Source of the DNA: Pseudomonadota bacterium
Lineage (GTDB): Bacteria; Pseudomonadota; Gammaproteobacteria; Burkholderiales; Burkholderiaceae_C
DNA: 64,000 bases
Assembly: GCA_022566735.1 (NCBI GenBank)
Contig: JADFIG010000005.1
Location: 119,821-183,820, forward strand
Direction: 5' to 3'
Shown: in pieces, positions 39,569-49,294 of the stretch
How the letters are laid out: each line of letters opens with the position of its first letter
Numbering within the stretch: the first letter of the stretch is position 1
The notes under the pieces: model-generated
Databases searched by the model: none
What the model saw: only the letters and a program-made list of their open reading frames with translations
Told to the model about the DNA's origin: nothing
Position numbers and translations under genes: made by a program

Positions 39569-40252
39569 ATGGCAAAAAACCTCAACATCGACCTCAACGA
39601 CATCTTCGCGCAGGCCCAGAGCCAGTTCAGCGGCCTCAACCCGAACGAGCCCGGTCAGTGGCCTCTGCTGCCCAAGCTGGCCAGCTTCCTGACCGCCGTC
39701 GTCGTCGTCGTGATCCTGGGCTGGGTGGCGCTGCTGTCCGGCCAGAGCGACGAGCTGCAGATGGAGCGTGACAAGGAGCCCCAGCTCAAGGCCGAGTACA
39801 CCAACAAGGTGGCCCAGGCCATCAACCTGGCGGAGTTGCGCAAGCAGCGCATCCAGGTCGAGGAGTACGTCAAGCAGCTGGAAAAGCAGCTGCCCGGCAA
39901 GGCCGACATGGACGCGCTGCTGTCCGACATCAACCAGGCGGGCCTGGGCCGAGGGCTCGACTTCGAGCTCTTCCGGCCCGGTCAGGTGCTGGTCAAGGAC
40001 TACTATGCAGAGCTGCCGATCGCGATCCGCGTGACCGGCCGCTTCCATGACATCGGCGCCTTCACGGCCGACATCGCAAACCTCTCTCGCATCGTGACCC
40101 TGCACAACATCGTCATCGGCGGGGTGGCTGCCAAGGATGGTCAGGGCAACCTCTACATGGATGCCACGGCCCGCACCTACCGCTACCTCGACCAGAGCGA
40201 GCTCGACACCCTCCGTGCCGACAAGGCCAAGCAGAAGGGGGCCAAGAAATGA
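39569..40252 (+). CDS. pilO: type IV pilus assembly protein PilO
   Basis: A 227-residue partner of PilN: short cytoplasmic start (NIDLNDIFAQAQSQFSGLN), one membrane helix (~36-57), coiled coil (~60-105) and periplasmic ferredoxin-like domain (ELPIAIRVTGRFHDIGAFTADIANLSRIV near 150-178). GAGGAG precedes the ATG. Overlaps pilP (ATGA). Confidence 0.95.
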   Translation: MAKNLNIDLNDIFAQAQSQFSGLNPNEPGQWPLLPKLASFLTAVVVVVILGWVALLSGQSDELQMERDKEPQLKAEYTNKVAQAINLAELRKQRIQVEEYVKQLEKQLPGKADMDALLSDINQAGLGRGLDFELFRPGQVLVKDYYAELPIAIRVTGRFHDIGAFTADIANLSRIVTLHNIVIGGVAAKDGQGNLYMDATARTYRYLDQSELDTLRADKAKQKGAKK

Positions 40253-40788
40253 CCCGCCCGAACCGTTGCTGGACGCTGCTGGCCACGCTGCTGACCCTGG
40301 GCCTGAGCGCCTGCAGTGCCGATCAAGCAGAGCTGCAGGCCTGGATGGACCAGGAGCGCCAGAGCATGCGCCCGAGCGTGCAACCGCTGTCGCCGCCCCA
40401 GAAATTCAACCCGCAGGCTTATGCCGGCATGGAGGGCGTCGAGCCTTTCAGCCAGCAGAAGCTGGCTGGTGCCCTCAAGCAGGAGGCGCGACAGCCAAAT
40501 TCTGCGGTGGCCGCCGAACTCAACCGCCGCAAGGAGCCTCTGGAGGCCTTCCCGCTGGACGCCATGACCATGGTGGGCAGCGTGCAGAAGAAGGGCCTGC
40601 CGTTTGCCTTGCTCAAGGTCGATGGCCTGCTCTACCAGGTCAAGGCGGGTGATTACATCGGTCAGAACTACGGGAAGATCTTGAAGGTCACCGAAACCGA
40701 AGTCTCGTTGCGCGAGATCGTTCAGGACGCCGCAGGCGAGTGGATCGAGCGGCCCACCACCCTGCAGTTGCAAGAAGGTGGCAAGTGA
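40249..40788 (+). CDS. pilP: type IV pilus lipoprotein PilP
   Basis: A 179-residue inner-membrane lipoprotein (lipobox LGLSACS, Cys22) that links the PilNO complex to the secretin PilQ. The C-terminal beta domain is seen as FALLKVDGLLYQVKAGDYIGQNYGKILKVTETEVSLREIV (positions ~118-157). Its stop overlaps the pilQ ATG at 40788 by one base. Confidence 0.94.
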   Translation: MTRPNRCWTLLATLLTLGLSACSADQAELQAWMDQERQSMRPSVQPLSPPQKFNPQAYAGMEGVEPFSQQKLAGALKQEARQPNSAVAAELNRRKEPLEAFPLDAMTMVGSVQKKGLPFALLKVDGLLYQVKAGDYIGQNYGKILKVTETEVSLREIVQDAAGEWIERPTTLQLQEGGK

Positions 40789-42950
40789 TGATGAAGCTGG
40801 AGAACCTATCTATGAAACCGTGGCGTCTTGCAATGGTCGGGCTCGGCCTGGCGCTGGCATCGCCCCTGAGTTGGGCCGCCGCTGCGATCCAGGCCATCAC
40901 CAGCACCCAGCAGGCCGGTGCCGAGGTCGTGCGCATCGAGCTGACCGAGCCGCTGGCTGAAGTGCCAGCCGGTTTCGTGGTGCAAAGCCCCCCGCGCATC
41001 GCCATCGACCTGCCCGGCGTGAGCAGCAACCTGACGCGCAACGTGGTGCCGGTCAACAACGGCAACCTGCGCACGGTCAATGTGGCCAGCGCTGGCGAGC
41101 GCACGCGCGTGGTGCTCAACCTGCGCCAGCCCGCCACCTACCGCTCCGAACTGCAGGGCAAGACTTTGATGCTCTACCTGGAGCCCTCGGTGGCGTCGGC
41201 GCCGGCACCGGCTCCGGCCGTGGCCAGGTCGGCCGGTGGCGGTGAGGCCGTCCACTTTGCCGATGGCCAGAACGCCGCCCAGCTGCCGCTCAAGGACATC
41301 GACTTCCGTCGCGGCCAGGATGGTGCCGGCCGCGTCGTGGTCGAGTTGCCCAACAGCCAGGTCGGCGTGGACATCCGCCAGCAGGGCCAGTCCCTGGTGG
41401 TCGAGTTCGCGCGCTCCTCGCTGCCCGAGCGCCTGCGCAAGCGCTTCGACGTGGCCGATTTCGGCACGCCCATCCAGCAGGTCACGGCCACGCAGTCCGG
41501 CGACCGCGTCAAGCTGGTGGTCGACCCGCGCGGTGACTGGGAGCATTCGGCCTACCAGAGCGACAACCAGTTCGTGCTGGAAGTGCGTTCGCGCAAGGTC
41601 GATCCCAACAAACTGACGCAGGGGCCGGGCTATGCCGGCGAGAAGCTGTCGCTGAACTTCCAGAACATCGAAGTGCGCGCGCTGCTGCAGGTGATTGCCG
41701 ACTTCACCAACTTCAACGTGGTGACGTCCGACACCGTCAACGGCAGCGTGACCCTGCGTCTGAAGGACGTGCCCTGGGACCAGGCGCTGGACATCATCCT
41801 GCAGGCCAAGGGCCTGGGCGTGCGCAAGTCCGGCAACGTGTTGTGGATCGCGCCCAAGGACGAGATCAACGCCAAGGAAAAGATCGACCTCGAAGCCAAG
41901 GCCCAGGTGGCCGCGCTGGAGCCGCTGCGCACGCAGTCCTTCCAGCTCAACTACACCAAGGCCGAGGAAATCGCCAAGGGCCTGACCGGTGGCCGCAGCG
42001 CCGGTGGCGGTGGCGGGGCCAGCAACAGCTCGCGCATCCTGTCGCCGCGTGGCAGCGTGATCTTCGAGAACCGCACCAACCAGCTCTTCGTCAACGACAT
42101 CCCCTCCAAGCTGGAGGAGATCCAGGCGATGATCGCCAAGATCGACATCCCGGTGCGCCAGGTGCTGATCGAGGCCCGCATCGTCGAGGCCGACGACACC
42201 TTCAGCAAGACGCTGGGTGTGCGCCTGGGCACGACCAACAAGACGGCCGTGGCCTCCTCGGGCAACCTGAACCTGGGTGTCAGCGGCAACTACTCGGGCG
42301 TGGTTTCCTCGCCCGACCAGGGCATCGGTGGCGTGTCCAACGTGACCAACAGCTACTTCGTCAACCTGCCGGGCCAGGGCATCAATGGCTTCAACCCGGC
42401 CAGCCTGGGCATCTCGCTGTTCACGTCGAGCGTGAACCATGCGCTGAACCTGGAAATCTCTGCGCTGGAGGCCGATGGCCGCGGCAAAGTGGTGTCCAGC
42501 CCGCGTGTGATCACGGCCGACCAGGTCAAGGCGCTGATCGAGCAGGGCACCGAGCTGCCCTACCAGACGGCCACCTCCAGCGGCGCGACGGCCATCACCT
42601 TCCGCAAGGCCAACCTGAAGCTGGAAGTCACGCCCCAGATCACGCCCGAGGGCAGCATCATCATGGACGTCGACGTCAACAAGGACAGCGTCGGCCAGGT
42701 GACGACGGCGGGCTTTGCCATCGACACCAAGCACGTGCAGACCCAGGTTCTGGTGGAAAATGGCGGCACGGTGGTGATCGGCGGCATCTTCCAGCAGCAA
42801 GAGAACACCACCGAACAGAAGGTGCCAGTGCTGGGCGACATCCCGGTGGTCGGCAACCTGTTCAAGAACAACACGCGCAGCTCCAAGCGGTCTGAACTGC
42901 TGATCTTCCTGACGCCGAAGGTGGTTTCGGAGAAGGCGGCGCTGCGCTGA
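40788..42950 (+). CDS. pilQ: type IV pilus secretin PilQ
   Basis: A 720-residue outer-membrane secretin through which the pilus passes. Order: signal peptide (WRLAMVGLGLALASPLSWA), two AMIN domains (~30-250) that bind peptidoglycan, STN/N0 domain (LSLNFQNIEVRALLQVIADF near 285), N1 domain and the secretin beta-barrel (VLIEARIVEADDTFSK near 460; VPVLGDIPVVGNLFKN near 680). Two starts have good ribosome sites: ATG 40788 (AGGTGG upstream, coupled to pilP) and ATG 40812 (GGAG upstream, a more classical signal peptide). I list the first. Confidence 0.95.
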   Translation: MMKLENLSMKPWRLAMVGLGLALASPLSWAAAAIQAITSTQQAGAEVVRIELTEPLAEVPAGFVVQSPPRIAIDLPGVSSNLTRNVVPVNNGNLRTVNVASAGERTRVVLNLRQPATYRSELQGKTLMLYLEPSVASAPAPAPAVARSAGGGEAVHFADGQNAAQLPLKDIDFRRGQDGAGRVVVELPNSQVGVDIRQQGQSLVVEFARSSLPERLRKRFDVADFGTPIQQVTATQSGDRVKLVVDPRGDWEHSAYQSDNQFVLEVRSRKVDPNKLTQGPGYAGEKLSLNFQNIEVRALLQVIADFTNFNVVTSDTVNGSVTLRLKDVPWDQALDIILQAKGLGVRKSGNVLWIAPKDEINAKEKIDLEAKAQVAALEPLRTQSFQLNYTKAEEIAKGLTGGRSAGGGGGASNSSRILSPRGSVIFENRTNQLFVNDIPSKLEEIQAMIAKIDIPVRQVLIEARIVEADDTFSKTLGVRLGTTNKTAVASSGNLNLGVSGNYSGVVSSPDQGIGGVSNVTNSYFVNLPGQGINGFNPASLGISLFTSSVNHALNLEISALEADGRGKVVSSPRVITADQVKALIEQGTELPYQTATSSGATAITFRKANLKLEVTPQITPEGSIIMDVDVNKDSVGQVTTAGFAIDTKHVQTQVLVENGGTVVIGGIFQQQENTTEQKVPVLGDIPVVGNLFKNNTRSSKRSELLIFLTPKVVSEKAALR

Positions 42951-42964
42951 CCCAGGCAGCGCAT

Positions 42965-43603
42965 GTGACATCGGTGGTTTCTCTGGTGGGCCTGCCCGGT
43001 GGTGGCAAGTCCACCGTCGGGCGTCAACTGGCCCGGCGCCTCGGGGCGCGTTTTCTGGACGCAGACACGGTGCTCGAAGAACGGATCGGCATGCCGATCC
43101 GTGCCTATTTCGAGCAGCACGGGGAGGCGGCCTTCCGCGACCTGGAAGAGGCCGTGATCGACGAGCTGACCCGCGAGGGGGCGGCCCCCCTGATCCTGGC
43201 CACCGGCGGTGGCGCGGTGCTGCGACCGGCCAACCGTGAACGCCTGAAGGCGCGCACCACGGTGATCTACCTGCGCTCCTCGCCGGATGAGCTCTACCGC
43301 CGTCTGCGTCACGACACCCAGCGGCCCTTGCTGCAGGTGGCCGATCCGCTGGCCAAGCTGCGCGAGCTCTACGAGCAACGCCACCCGCTGTACGACGAGG
43401 TGGCGCACTACCGCGTCGACACGGGGCGCCCGTCTGTGGCCACCCTGGTCAACATGATCATGATGCAGCTGGACATGGCCGGGCTGATGTCGGCCCTGGC
43501 GCCTGCGGGTCAGGCCGTGTCGGCGGCGGGGGGCGGATCAGCCGCATCTGCGGCTGGCGAGCTCGCCACGCCCGCGGCGTTCAGCCCAGATCCAGCCCCT
43601 TGA
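42965..43603 (+). CDS. aroK: shikimate kinase
   Basis: Phosphorylates shikimate in aromatic amino acid synthesis. P-loop [15 protein letters not shown] near 6-20, shikimate-binding DADT near 33, ATGGGAVLR near 79 and RPLLQ near 118. At 212 residues it is longer than the usual ~175, the extra being an Ala/Gly-rich C-terminus. It starts with GTG. The usual partner aroB does not follow; instead the convergent galU overlaps the aroK 3' end by 23 bases. Confidence 0.93.
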   Translation: MTSVVSLVGLPGGGKSTVGRQLARRLGARFLDADTVLEERIGMPIRAYFEQHGEAAFRDLEEAVIDELTREGAAPLILATGGGAVLRPANRERLKARTTVIYLRSSPDELYRRLRHDTQRPLLQVADPLAKLRELYEQRHPLYDEVAHYRVDTGRPSVATLVNMIMMQLDMAGLMSALAPAGQAVSAAGGGSAASAAGELATPAAFSPDPAP

Positions 43604-44492
43604 GGTAGGCGCGGAAGCGCTCGCCGACCTGCGGGTGGCGCAGCGCGAGTTCGACGTTGGCCTCCAGGAAACCTTCCTTGCTGCCGCAGTCATAGCGTTT
43701 GCCGCTGTACTGGTAGGCGTAGACCTTCTCTGAGCGCAGCAGGCCGGCGATGCCGTCGGTCAGCTGGATCTCGTTGCCCACGCCGCGCGGCTGCTGGCGG
43801 ATCTGCTCGAAGACGGCGGGCGTGAGGATGTAGCGACCGGCCACGCCCAGGCGCGAAGGGGCCTTCTCGGGGGCGGGCTTTTCGACGATCTGCTGCACGT
43901 CCACGAGGCGCTCGCCCGCGGCCACGCCGGCCACGATGCCATAGCGCTTCGTGTGCTCGGCAGGCACTTCCTGCACGGCCAGGATGGAGGCTTGCAGGGC
44001 GTCGAATTGCGCGACCATCTGCGCCAGCACCGGCGGCTCGCCGACCATCAGGTCATCGGCCAGCAGCACGGCAAAGGGCTCGCCGCGCACCAGGCGCTCG
44101 CCGCACAGCACGGCGTGGCCCAGGCCCAGGCTCTTGGGCTGGCGAACGAACACGCAGTCCATGTCTTCGGGCTTGATCGACTGCACGAGGTCCAGCAACT
44201 CGTGCTTGCCGGCCACCTCCAGTTCGTGCTCCAGCTCGAAAGCGGTGTCGAAGTGGTCCTCGATGGGGCGCTTGTGGCGGCCCGTCACGAAGATCATCTC
44301 GCGGATGCCGGCGGCATAGGCTTCTTCGACGGCGTACTGGATCAGGGGCTTGTCCACCACCGGCAGCATCTCCTTGGGCTGGGCCTTGGTGGCCGGCAGG
44401 AAACGCGTGCCCAGACCGGCCACCGGGAAGATGGCCTTGGTGATGGGGGTGTGGGGCGTGGGTGGCGAGGCGGGTGCGGGCATCGAGGACAT
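43581..44492 (-). CDS. galU: UTP-glucose-1-phosphate uridylyltransferase
   Basis: Makes UDP-glucose for LPS, exopolysaccharide and other glycans. The 303-residue protein has [37 protein letters not shown] at 22-58, [13 protein letters not shown] near 142, [21 protein letters not shown] near 200 and the lysine in [12 protein letters not shown] near 272. A Pro/Ser/Ala-rich 17-residue N-terminus precedes the core. It starts 36 bases after valS ends and is probably cotranscribed with it. Confidence 0.95.
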   Translation of the reverse strand: MSSMPAPASPPTPHTPITKAIFPVAGLGTRFLPATKAQPKEMLPVVDKPLIQYAVEEAYAAGIREMIFVTGRHKRPIEDHFDTAFELEHELEVAGKHELLDLVQSIKPEDMDCVFVRQPKSLGLGHAVLCGERLVRGEPFAVLLADDLMVGEPPVLAQMVAQFDALQASILAVQEVPAEHTKRYGIVAGVAAGERLVDVQQIVEKPAPEKAPSRLGVAGRYILTPAVFEQIRQQPRGVGNEIQLTDGIAGLLRSEKVYAYQYSGKRYDCGSKEGFLEANVELALRHPQVGERFRAYLKGLDLG

Positions 44493-44528
44493 CGGTGGTG
44501 CGGGTGCGGGCGAGGGTGCAGGTGTGGC

Positions 44529-47372
44529 TCAGCCCAGGCGCTGGAGTTGGTCGCGCACGCGCGTCAGGGTGGAGGAGAACTCGGCCACGCGGGCCTTTTC
44601 CTGTTCGACCACGGCGGCGGGCGCGCGGGCCACGAAGCTCTCGTTGCCGAGCTTGGCCTGGGCCTTGGCGATCTCGCCTTCGAGGCGGGCCACTTCCTTG
44701 GCCAGGCGGGCCTTCTCGGCGTCGATGTCGATTTCGACGTGCAATGCCAGGCGGGCTTCGCCCTGCACGGCCACGGGGGCCATCTGGGTGGCGGCGGCGA
44801 AGGCGGCTTCGTCGAGCAGCTTGACTTCGCTGAGCTTGCCCAGGGCCTGGATGATGGGGGCGGCCTGGCGGATGAAGTCGGCGTCGCCGGTGGTCAGCAG
44901 GGGCATGCGCTCGGCCGGCGAGAGGTTCATCTCGCTGCGCAGGGTGCGGGTGGTGCCCACCACGGCCTTGAGCTTGGCAACCCAGGCGTCGGATTCGGCG
45001 CACACGCGGCCCAGGTCCGGGCGCGGGTAAGCGGCGGTCACCAGCGAGTCGTCGCTGCCTTCGGCCTTGCGGCCGGCCACCGGGGCCACGACCTGCCACA
45101 ACTCTTCGGTGATGAAGGGCGTGATGGGGTGCAGCAGGCGCAGCACGGTCTCGAGCACGCGGATCAGGGTGCGGCGGGTGGCGCGGGCCTTGGCTTCGTT
45201 GCCCTCGGCCTTGGCGGCGTTGAGCTGGGCCTTGGCGATCTCGATGTACCAGTCGCAGTACTCGTCCCAGACGAACTGGTAGATGGTGTTGGCGACGTTG
45301 TCCAGGCGGAAATCGGTGAAGCCTTGCTCGACGGCGGCTTCGACGCGTTGCAACTCGGAGACGATCCACTTGTCGGCCGGACTGAATTCCAGGTAGCCGC
45401 CAGCGGCGCACACGCCTGGCTCGTGCGACTTCAGGCCGCAGTCCTGGCCCTCGGTGTTCATCAGCACGAACTTGGTGGCGTTCCAGAGCTTGTTGCAGAA
45501 GTTGCGGTAGCCCTCGCAGCGCTTGGAGTCGAAGTTGATGGCGCGGCCCAGGCTGGCCAGCGCGGCGAAGGTGAAGCGCAGCGCATCGGCGCCGTAGCCG
45601 GGGATGCCGTCCGGGAACTCCTTCTCGGTGGCCTTGCGCACCTTCGGCGCGGTCTCGGGCTTGCGCAGGCCGGTGGTGCGCTTGTCCAGCAGCGGTGCCA
45701 GTTCGATGCCGTCGATCAGGTCGACCGGGTCCAGCACATTGCCTTCGGACTTCGACATCTTGTGGCCCTGCGCGTCGCGCACCAGGCCGTGGATGTAGAC
45801 GTGCTTGAAGGGCACCTTGCCGGTGAAGTGCTTGGTCATCATGATCATCCGGGCGACCCAGAAGAAGATGATGTCGTAGCCGGTGACCAGCACCGACGAA
45901 GGCAGGAACAGGTCCATCTCCTGCGTCTGTTCAGGCCAGCCCAGGGTGGAGAAGGGCACCAGGGCCGAGGAGTACCAGGTGTCGAGCACGTCCTCGTCGC
46001 GGGTCAGCGTGCCTTCGTGGCCGGCGGCCTTGGCGCGCGCCTGGGCTTCCTCTTCGTTGCGGGCCACGAAGATCTCGCCGTTGCTGCCGTACCAGGCCGG
46101 GATCTGGTGGCCCCACCACAGTTGGCGGCTGATGCACCAGTCCTGGATGTTCTTCATCCACTGGTTGTAGGTGTTGACCCAGTTCTCGGGCACGAACTTG
46201 ACGTCGCCCGATTCGACCGCCTCGATGGCCTGTTCGGCGATCGACTTGCCTTGCGCGCCGGGCTTGGTCATGGCGACGAACCACTGGTCGGTCAGCATGG
46301 GCTCGATGATCTGGCCGGTGCGGGCGCAGCGCGGCACCATCAGCTTGTGCTTCTTGACCTCGACCAGCTGGCCGTCGGCCTCCAGTTGGGCCACGATGGC
46401 CTTGCGGGCCACGAAGCGGTCCAGGCCGCGGTAGGCCTCGGGGATCTCGGGCAGGTGCGACACCACCTGCGCTTCGAGCGTGAAGATGGTGACCATCGGC
46501 AGGCCGTGGCGCAGGCCGACCTGGTAGTCGTTGGTGTCGTGGGCCGGGGTGACCTTGACGACGCCGGTGCCGAAGTCCTTGTCGACGTGCTCGTCGGCGA
46601 TCACGGGCACCAGGCGGCCGGTGACGGGCAGCTTGACCAGCTTGCCGATCAGGTGGGTGTAGCGCTCGTCTTCGGGGTGGACCATGACGGCGGTGTCGCC
46701 CAGCAGGGTCTCGGGGCGGGTGGTGGCCACGACGAGGGTGTCGTCGCTGCCCTCGATGGGGTAACGGATGTGCCACATCGAGCCGTCTTCTTCCTCGCTC
46801 TCGACTTCGAGGTCGGACACGGCGGACTTGAGGATCGGGTCCCAGCTCACCAGGCGCTTGCCGCGGTAGATCAGGCCCTCCTCGTACAGGCGCACGAAGG
46901 TCTCGCTCACGACCTTGGACAGCTTGTCGTCCATGGTGAAGTACTCGTGTTCCCACGACACCGAGTCGCCCATGCGGCGCATCTGCTGGGTGATGGTGGA
47001 GCCGCTTTGCTCCTTCCATTCCCAGATCCTGGCGACGAAGTTCTTGCGACCGAGATCGTGCCGGGTCTGGCCCTTCTCCTGCAACTGGCGCTCCACCACG
47101 ATCTGGGTGGCGATGCCGGCGTGGTCGGTGCCCGGGATCCACAGCGTGTTGTGGCCCTTCATGCGGTGGTAGCGCGTCAACGAGTCCATGATGGTCTGGT
47201 TGAAGGCGTGGCCCATGTGCAGCGTGCCGGTCACGTTGGGCGGCGGCAGCTGGATGCAGAAGGAGGGCCTGGACGCGTCGAGCGTGGGCTTGTAGAGGCC
47301 GCGCTGCTCCCAGGCTGGGCCGTGCTTGGCTTCGATGGGGCCGGGTTCGAAGGATTTGGCGAGTTCGGTCAT
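44529..47372 (-). CDS. valS: valyl-tRNA synthetase
   Basis: A 947-residue class I synthetase: HMGH (HIGH) in [13 protein letters not shown] near 48, the CP1 editing domain ([17 protein letters not shown] near 220), KMSKS in [14 protein letters not shown] near 550, anticodon-binding domain and the C-terminal coiled-coil arm ([26 protein letters not shown] near 885). The start is ATG 47372 ([16 protein letters not shown]). Upstream 47,373-47,667 (295 bases) has a minus-strand TAAAAT at 47423-47428 as a possible -10 but no clear -35. Confidence 0.96.
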   Translation of the reverse strand: MTELAKSFEPGPIEAKHGPAWEQRGLYKPTLDASRPSFCIQLPPPNVTGTLHMGHAFNQTIMDSLTRYHRMKGHNTLWIPGTDHAGIATQIVVERQLQEKGQTRHDLGRKNFVARIWEWKEQSGSTITQQMRRMGDSVSWEHEYFTMDDKLSKVVSETFVRLYEEGLIYRGKRLVSWDPILKSAVSDLEVESEEEDGSMWHIRYPIEGSDDTLVVATTRPETLLGDTAVMVHPEDERYTHLIGKLVKLPVTGRLVPVIADEHVDKDFGTGVVKVTPAHDTNDYQVGLRHGLPMVTIFTLEAQVVSHLPEIPEAYRGLDRFVARKAIVAQLEADGQLVEVKKHKLMVPRCARTGQIIEPMLTDQWFVAMTKPGAQGKSIAEQAIEAVESGDVKFVPENWVNTYNQWMKNIQDWCISRQLWWGHQIPAWYGSNGEIFVARNEEEAQARAKAAGHEGTLTRDEDVLDTWYSSALVPFSTLGWPEQTQEMDLFLPSSVLVTGYDIIFFWVARMIMMTKHFTGKVPFKHVYIHGLVRDAQGHKMSKSEGNVLDPVDLIDGIELAPLLDKRTTGLRKPETAPKVRKATEKEFPDGIPGYGADALRFTFAALASLGRAINFDSKRCEGYRNFCNKLWNATKFVLMNTEGQDCGLKSHEPGVCAAGGYLEFSPADKWIVSELQRVEAAVEQGFTDFRLDNVANTIYQFVWDEYCDWYIEIAKAQLNAAKAEGNEAKARATRRTLIRVLETVLRLLHPITPFITEELWQVVAPVAGRKAEGSDDSLVTAAYPRPDLGRVCAESDAWVAKLKAVVGTTRTLRSEMNLSPAERMPLLTTGDADFIRQAAPIIQALGKLSEVKLLDEAAFAAATQMAPVAVQGEARLALHVEIDIDAEKARLAKEVARLEGEIAKAQAKLGNESFVARAPAAVVEQEKARVAEFSSTLTRVRDQLQRLG

Positions 47373-47667
47373 GGTGTGCAGGGGCAGGGCCGTGGGGCAG
47401 CGTTGCGCGAAGGCAAACCTCGATTTTAGGTCGGCGCGGGGCATTTGGCGGGGTCAAGACGCGAACCTGGTGGGCGCCATCCGTGAGGTGGCCACGACAG
47501 GTGAAGCTGAGCCAGATCAATTATTTTTCGGGATACCGCCTCGCGCATGCCGGGCAGGGCTTGGCGCGCCGCCAGGATGCGCCTAGGATCAGGCCAAGGG
47601 TGGCCCAGGCAGGTGCCACCCCACAATCAACCTGTTGGTTCGGGTTTTCCGGACGTGGAGGCGAGCG

Positions 47668-48114
47668 ATGTACGAGCATTTGCTGGTGCCGGTGGACGGC
47701 AGCGAGTTGTCGAACAAGGCGGTCGAGCACAGCATTGGCCTGGCCAAGATGCTGGGTGCGGCCATCACCGGGGTGACGGTGGAGCCGCCACTGCCCGTGC
47801 TGGTGGTCGAGCAGGCTGCGGTGGCCTATGACGTGGCCACCTTCCAGGACCATGAGAAGCGCTGCGAGGCCCATGCCCGCGAGATCCTGCAGGCGTTTGC
47901 CGCCAAGGCCCAGGCCGCGGGGGTTCATTTCGATGGCCAGTTCGTCATCACCGACGACGTGCAGCAGGCCATCGTGGACATGGCCCGCAAGCAGAACTGC
48001 GACCTGATCGTGATGGCCACGCATGGCCGCCACGGCCTGGACGCCCTCATCCACGGCAGCCTGACCAAGAGCGTGCTGGCCCACAGCCAGGTGCCGCTGC
48101 TGGTGGTGCACTGA
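47668..48114 (+). CDS. universal stress protein (UspA family)
   Basis: A 148-residue single Usp domain: YEHLLVPVDGSELSNKAVEHS at the start and the ATP-binding motif MATHGRHGLDALIHGSLTKSVLAHSQVPLLVVH at the end (G-2x-G-9x-G-S pattern), so it belongs to the ATP-binding class. Such proteins aid survival under starvation or oxidative stress. It leads a run of small stress-type genes (YqjD-like trio). Confidence 0.93.
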   Translation: MYEHLLVPVDGSELSNKAVEHSIGLAKMLGAAITGVTVEPPLPVLVVEQAAVAYDVATFQDHEKRCEAHAREILQAFAAKAQAAGVHFDGQFVITDDVQQAIVDMARKQNCDLIVMATHGRHGLDALIHGSLTKSVLAHSQVPLLVVH

Positions 48115-48162
48115 GCCTGGACACCTTCATCTTCAACTGTGTGAACCGACGGGAGACCCCTC

Positions 48163-48474
48163 ATGAGCGAACTGAGCGCCATCCAGAAAGAAAAGCTGAT
48201 GAACGACCTCAAGCTGGTGCTGGCCGATGCGGAGGCCTTGCTGGCCGCCACGGCCGACGATGCCGGTGAAGAGGTCAACCGCCTGCGCGGCCGTGTCGCG
48301 GCCACGCTGTCTCAGGCCAAGACCGGCCTGATCGAGGCGCAGGCGGCCGTGGTCGACAAGGCCAAGGTCGCGGCCAAGGTCACCGACGAGTACGTGCACG
48401 ACAACCCCTGGAAGTCCATCGGCATCGCCGCCGGCGCGGGTTTGCTGGTGGGGCTGCTGATCGGGCGCCGTTGA
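48163..48474 (+). CDS. DUF883 membrane-anchored protein (YqjD/ElaB family)
   Basis: A 103-residue protein with a long amphipathic helix (~1-75) and a C-terminal membrane anchor preceded by the family motif YVHDNPWKSIGIAAGAGLLVGLLIGRR. E. coli YqjD and ElaB tether ribosomes to the membrane in stationary phase. GGGAG precedes the ATG. Its stop overlaps the next gene by one base. Confidence 0.92.
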   Translation: MSELSAIQKEKLMNDLKLVLADAEALLAATADDAGEEVNRLRGRVAATLSQAKTGLIEAQAAVVDKAKVAAKVTDEYVHDNPWKSIGIAAGAGLLVGLLIGRR

Positions 48475-48902
48475 TGTCCGATCCGGCGGCAGGTGGGGCT
48501 CCCGCCAGCGCGGGGGCATCGGGTGCCCTGGGCGGGCTGGGCGCTTCGGTGCGCCAACTCGGCGGCACGCTGCTGGAGATCGCCCACACCCGGCTGGAGT
48601 TGCTGGCCGTGGAGGTCGAGGAAGAGAAGCGCCGGCTGCTGGCGGTGATGGCCTGGGGCGCCTTCGGGGTGCTGATGGCCAGCGTCGGCCTGGTGTTCCT
48701 GGCGGCCTTCCTCAGCGTGCTGCTCTGGGAGACCCACCGTCTGGCCGTGCTGGGCGGGCTGAGCCTGCTGTTTTTCGGCCTGTGCGGACTGGCGGTCCGG
48801 CAGGTCGGGCGGATGCTGCGGGCCTCCGAGGGCATGTTGAAAGACACCCTGGCCGAGCTGGACGCCGACCGAAAGGCCTTGCATGACCCGGCACGCCACT
48901 GA
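48474..48902 (+). CDS. phage-holin-like membrane protein (YqjE family)
   Basis: A 142-residue protein with two membrane helices (~55-80 and 88-108) after the helix LLEIAHTRLELLAVEVEEEKRRL, the hallmark of the YqjE/DUF1469 family. Coupled by a one-base overlap to the YqjD-like gene. The N-terminal 25 residues are Gly/Ala-rich. Function unknown; the family name holin refers to shape, not proven activity. Confidence 0.88.
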   Translation: MSDPAAGGAPASAGASGALGGLGASVRQLGGTLLEIAHTRLELLAVEVEEEKRRLLAVMAWGAFGVLMASVGLVFLAAFLSVLLWETHRLAVLGGLSLLFFGLCGLAVRQVGRMLRASEGMLKDTLAELDADRKALHDPARH

Positions 48903-49254
48903 AGCCATGGACGCCGCCAGGCGCCTTGCGCTCAAGAAGCGCCTCTTGCGCGCCCAGAGCGCCTTGTTGCGTCACCAGCTGGGCCAGCAGGTCGAGGCCA
49001 CCGTGGCGCCCGTGAGCGCCGCGGCCGAGCGGGTGCGCAGCGGGGCGGGCTGGTTGCGGGCTCACCCGGGCCTGTTGGCGGGTGTGGCGGCGGCCGCTGC
49101 CGTGCTGGTGTGGCGCCATCCCGCCGCGCTGCGCGGCCTGGCGGCCAGCGTGGGCGGGGTGAGCGGCCTGGCCCGACGGGGCGTCTGGCTGTGGCAGGCC
49201 TGGCAGCGGCTGCAGCCCTTGCTGGCGCGCCGTGCCGACCCGCCCTCGTCCTGA
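48883..49254 (+). CDS. YqjK-like small protein
   Basis: A 123-residue Arg/Ala-rich protein with one hydrophobic stretch (LLAGVAAAAAVLVW, ~65-78). Family similarity is weak; the assignment rests on position after the YqjD- and YqjE-like genes, as in E. coli yqjDEK. It overlaps the previous gene by 20 bases. Confidence 0.68.
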   Translation: MTRHATEAMDAARRLALKKRLLRAQSALLRHQLGQQVEATVAPVSAAAERVRSGAGWLRAHPGLLAGVAAAAAVLVWRHPAALRGLAASVGGVSGLARRGVWLWQAWQRLQPLLARRADPPSS

Positions 49255-49294
49255 GATTCCTGACCGCGTTCCCTTTGAAGTACCCGAGCTCGCC

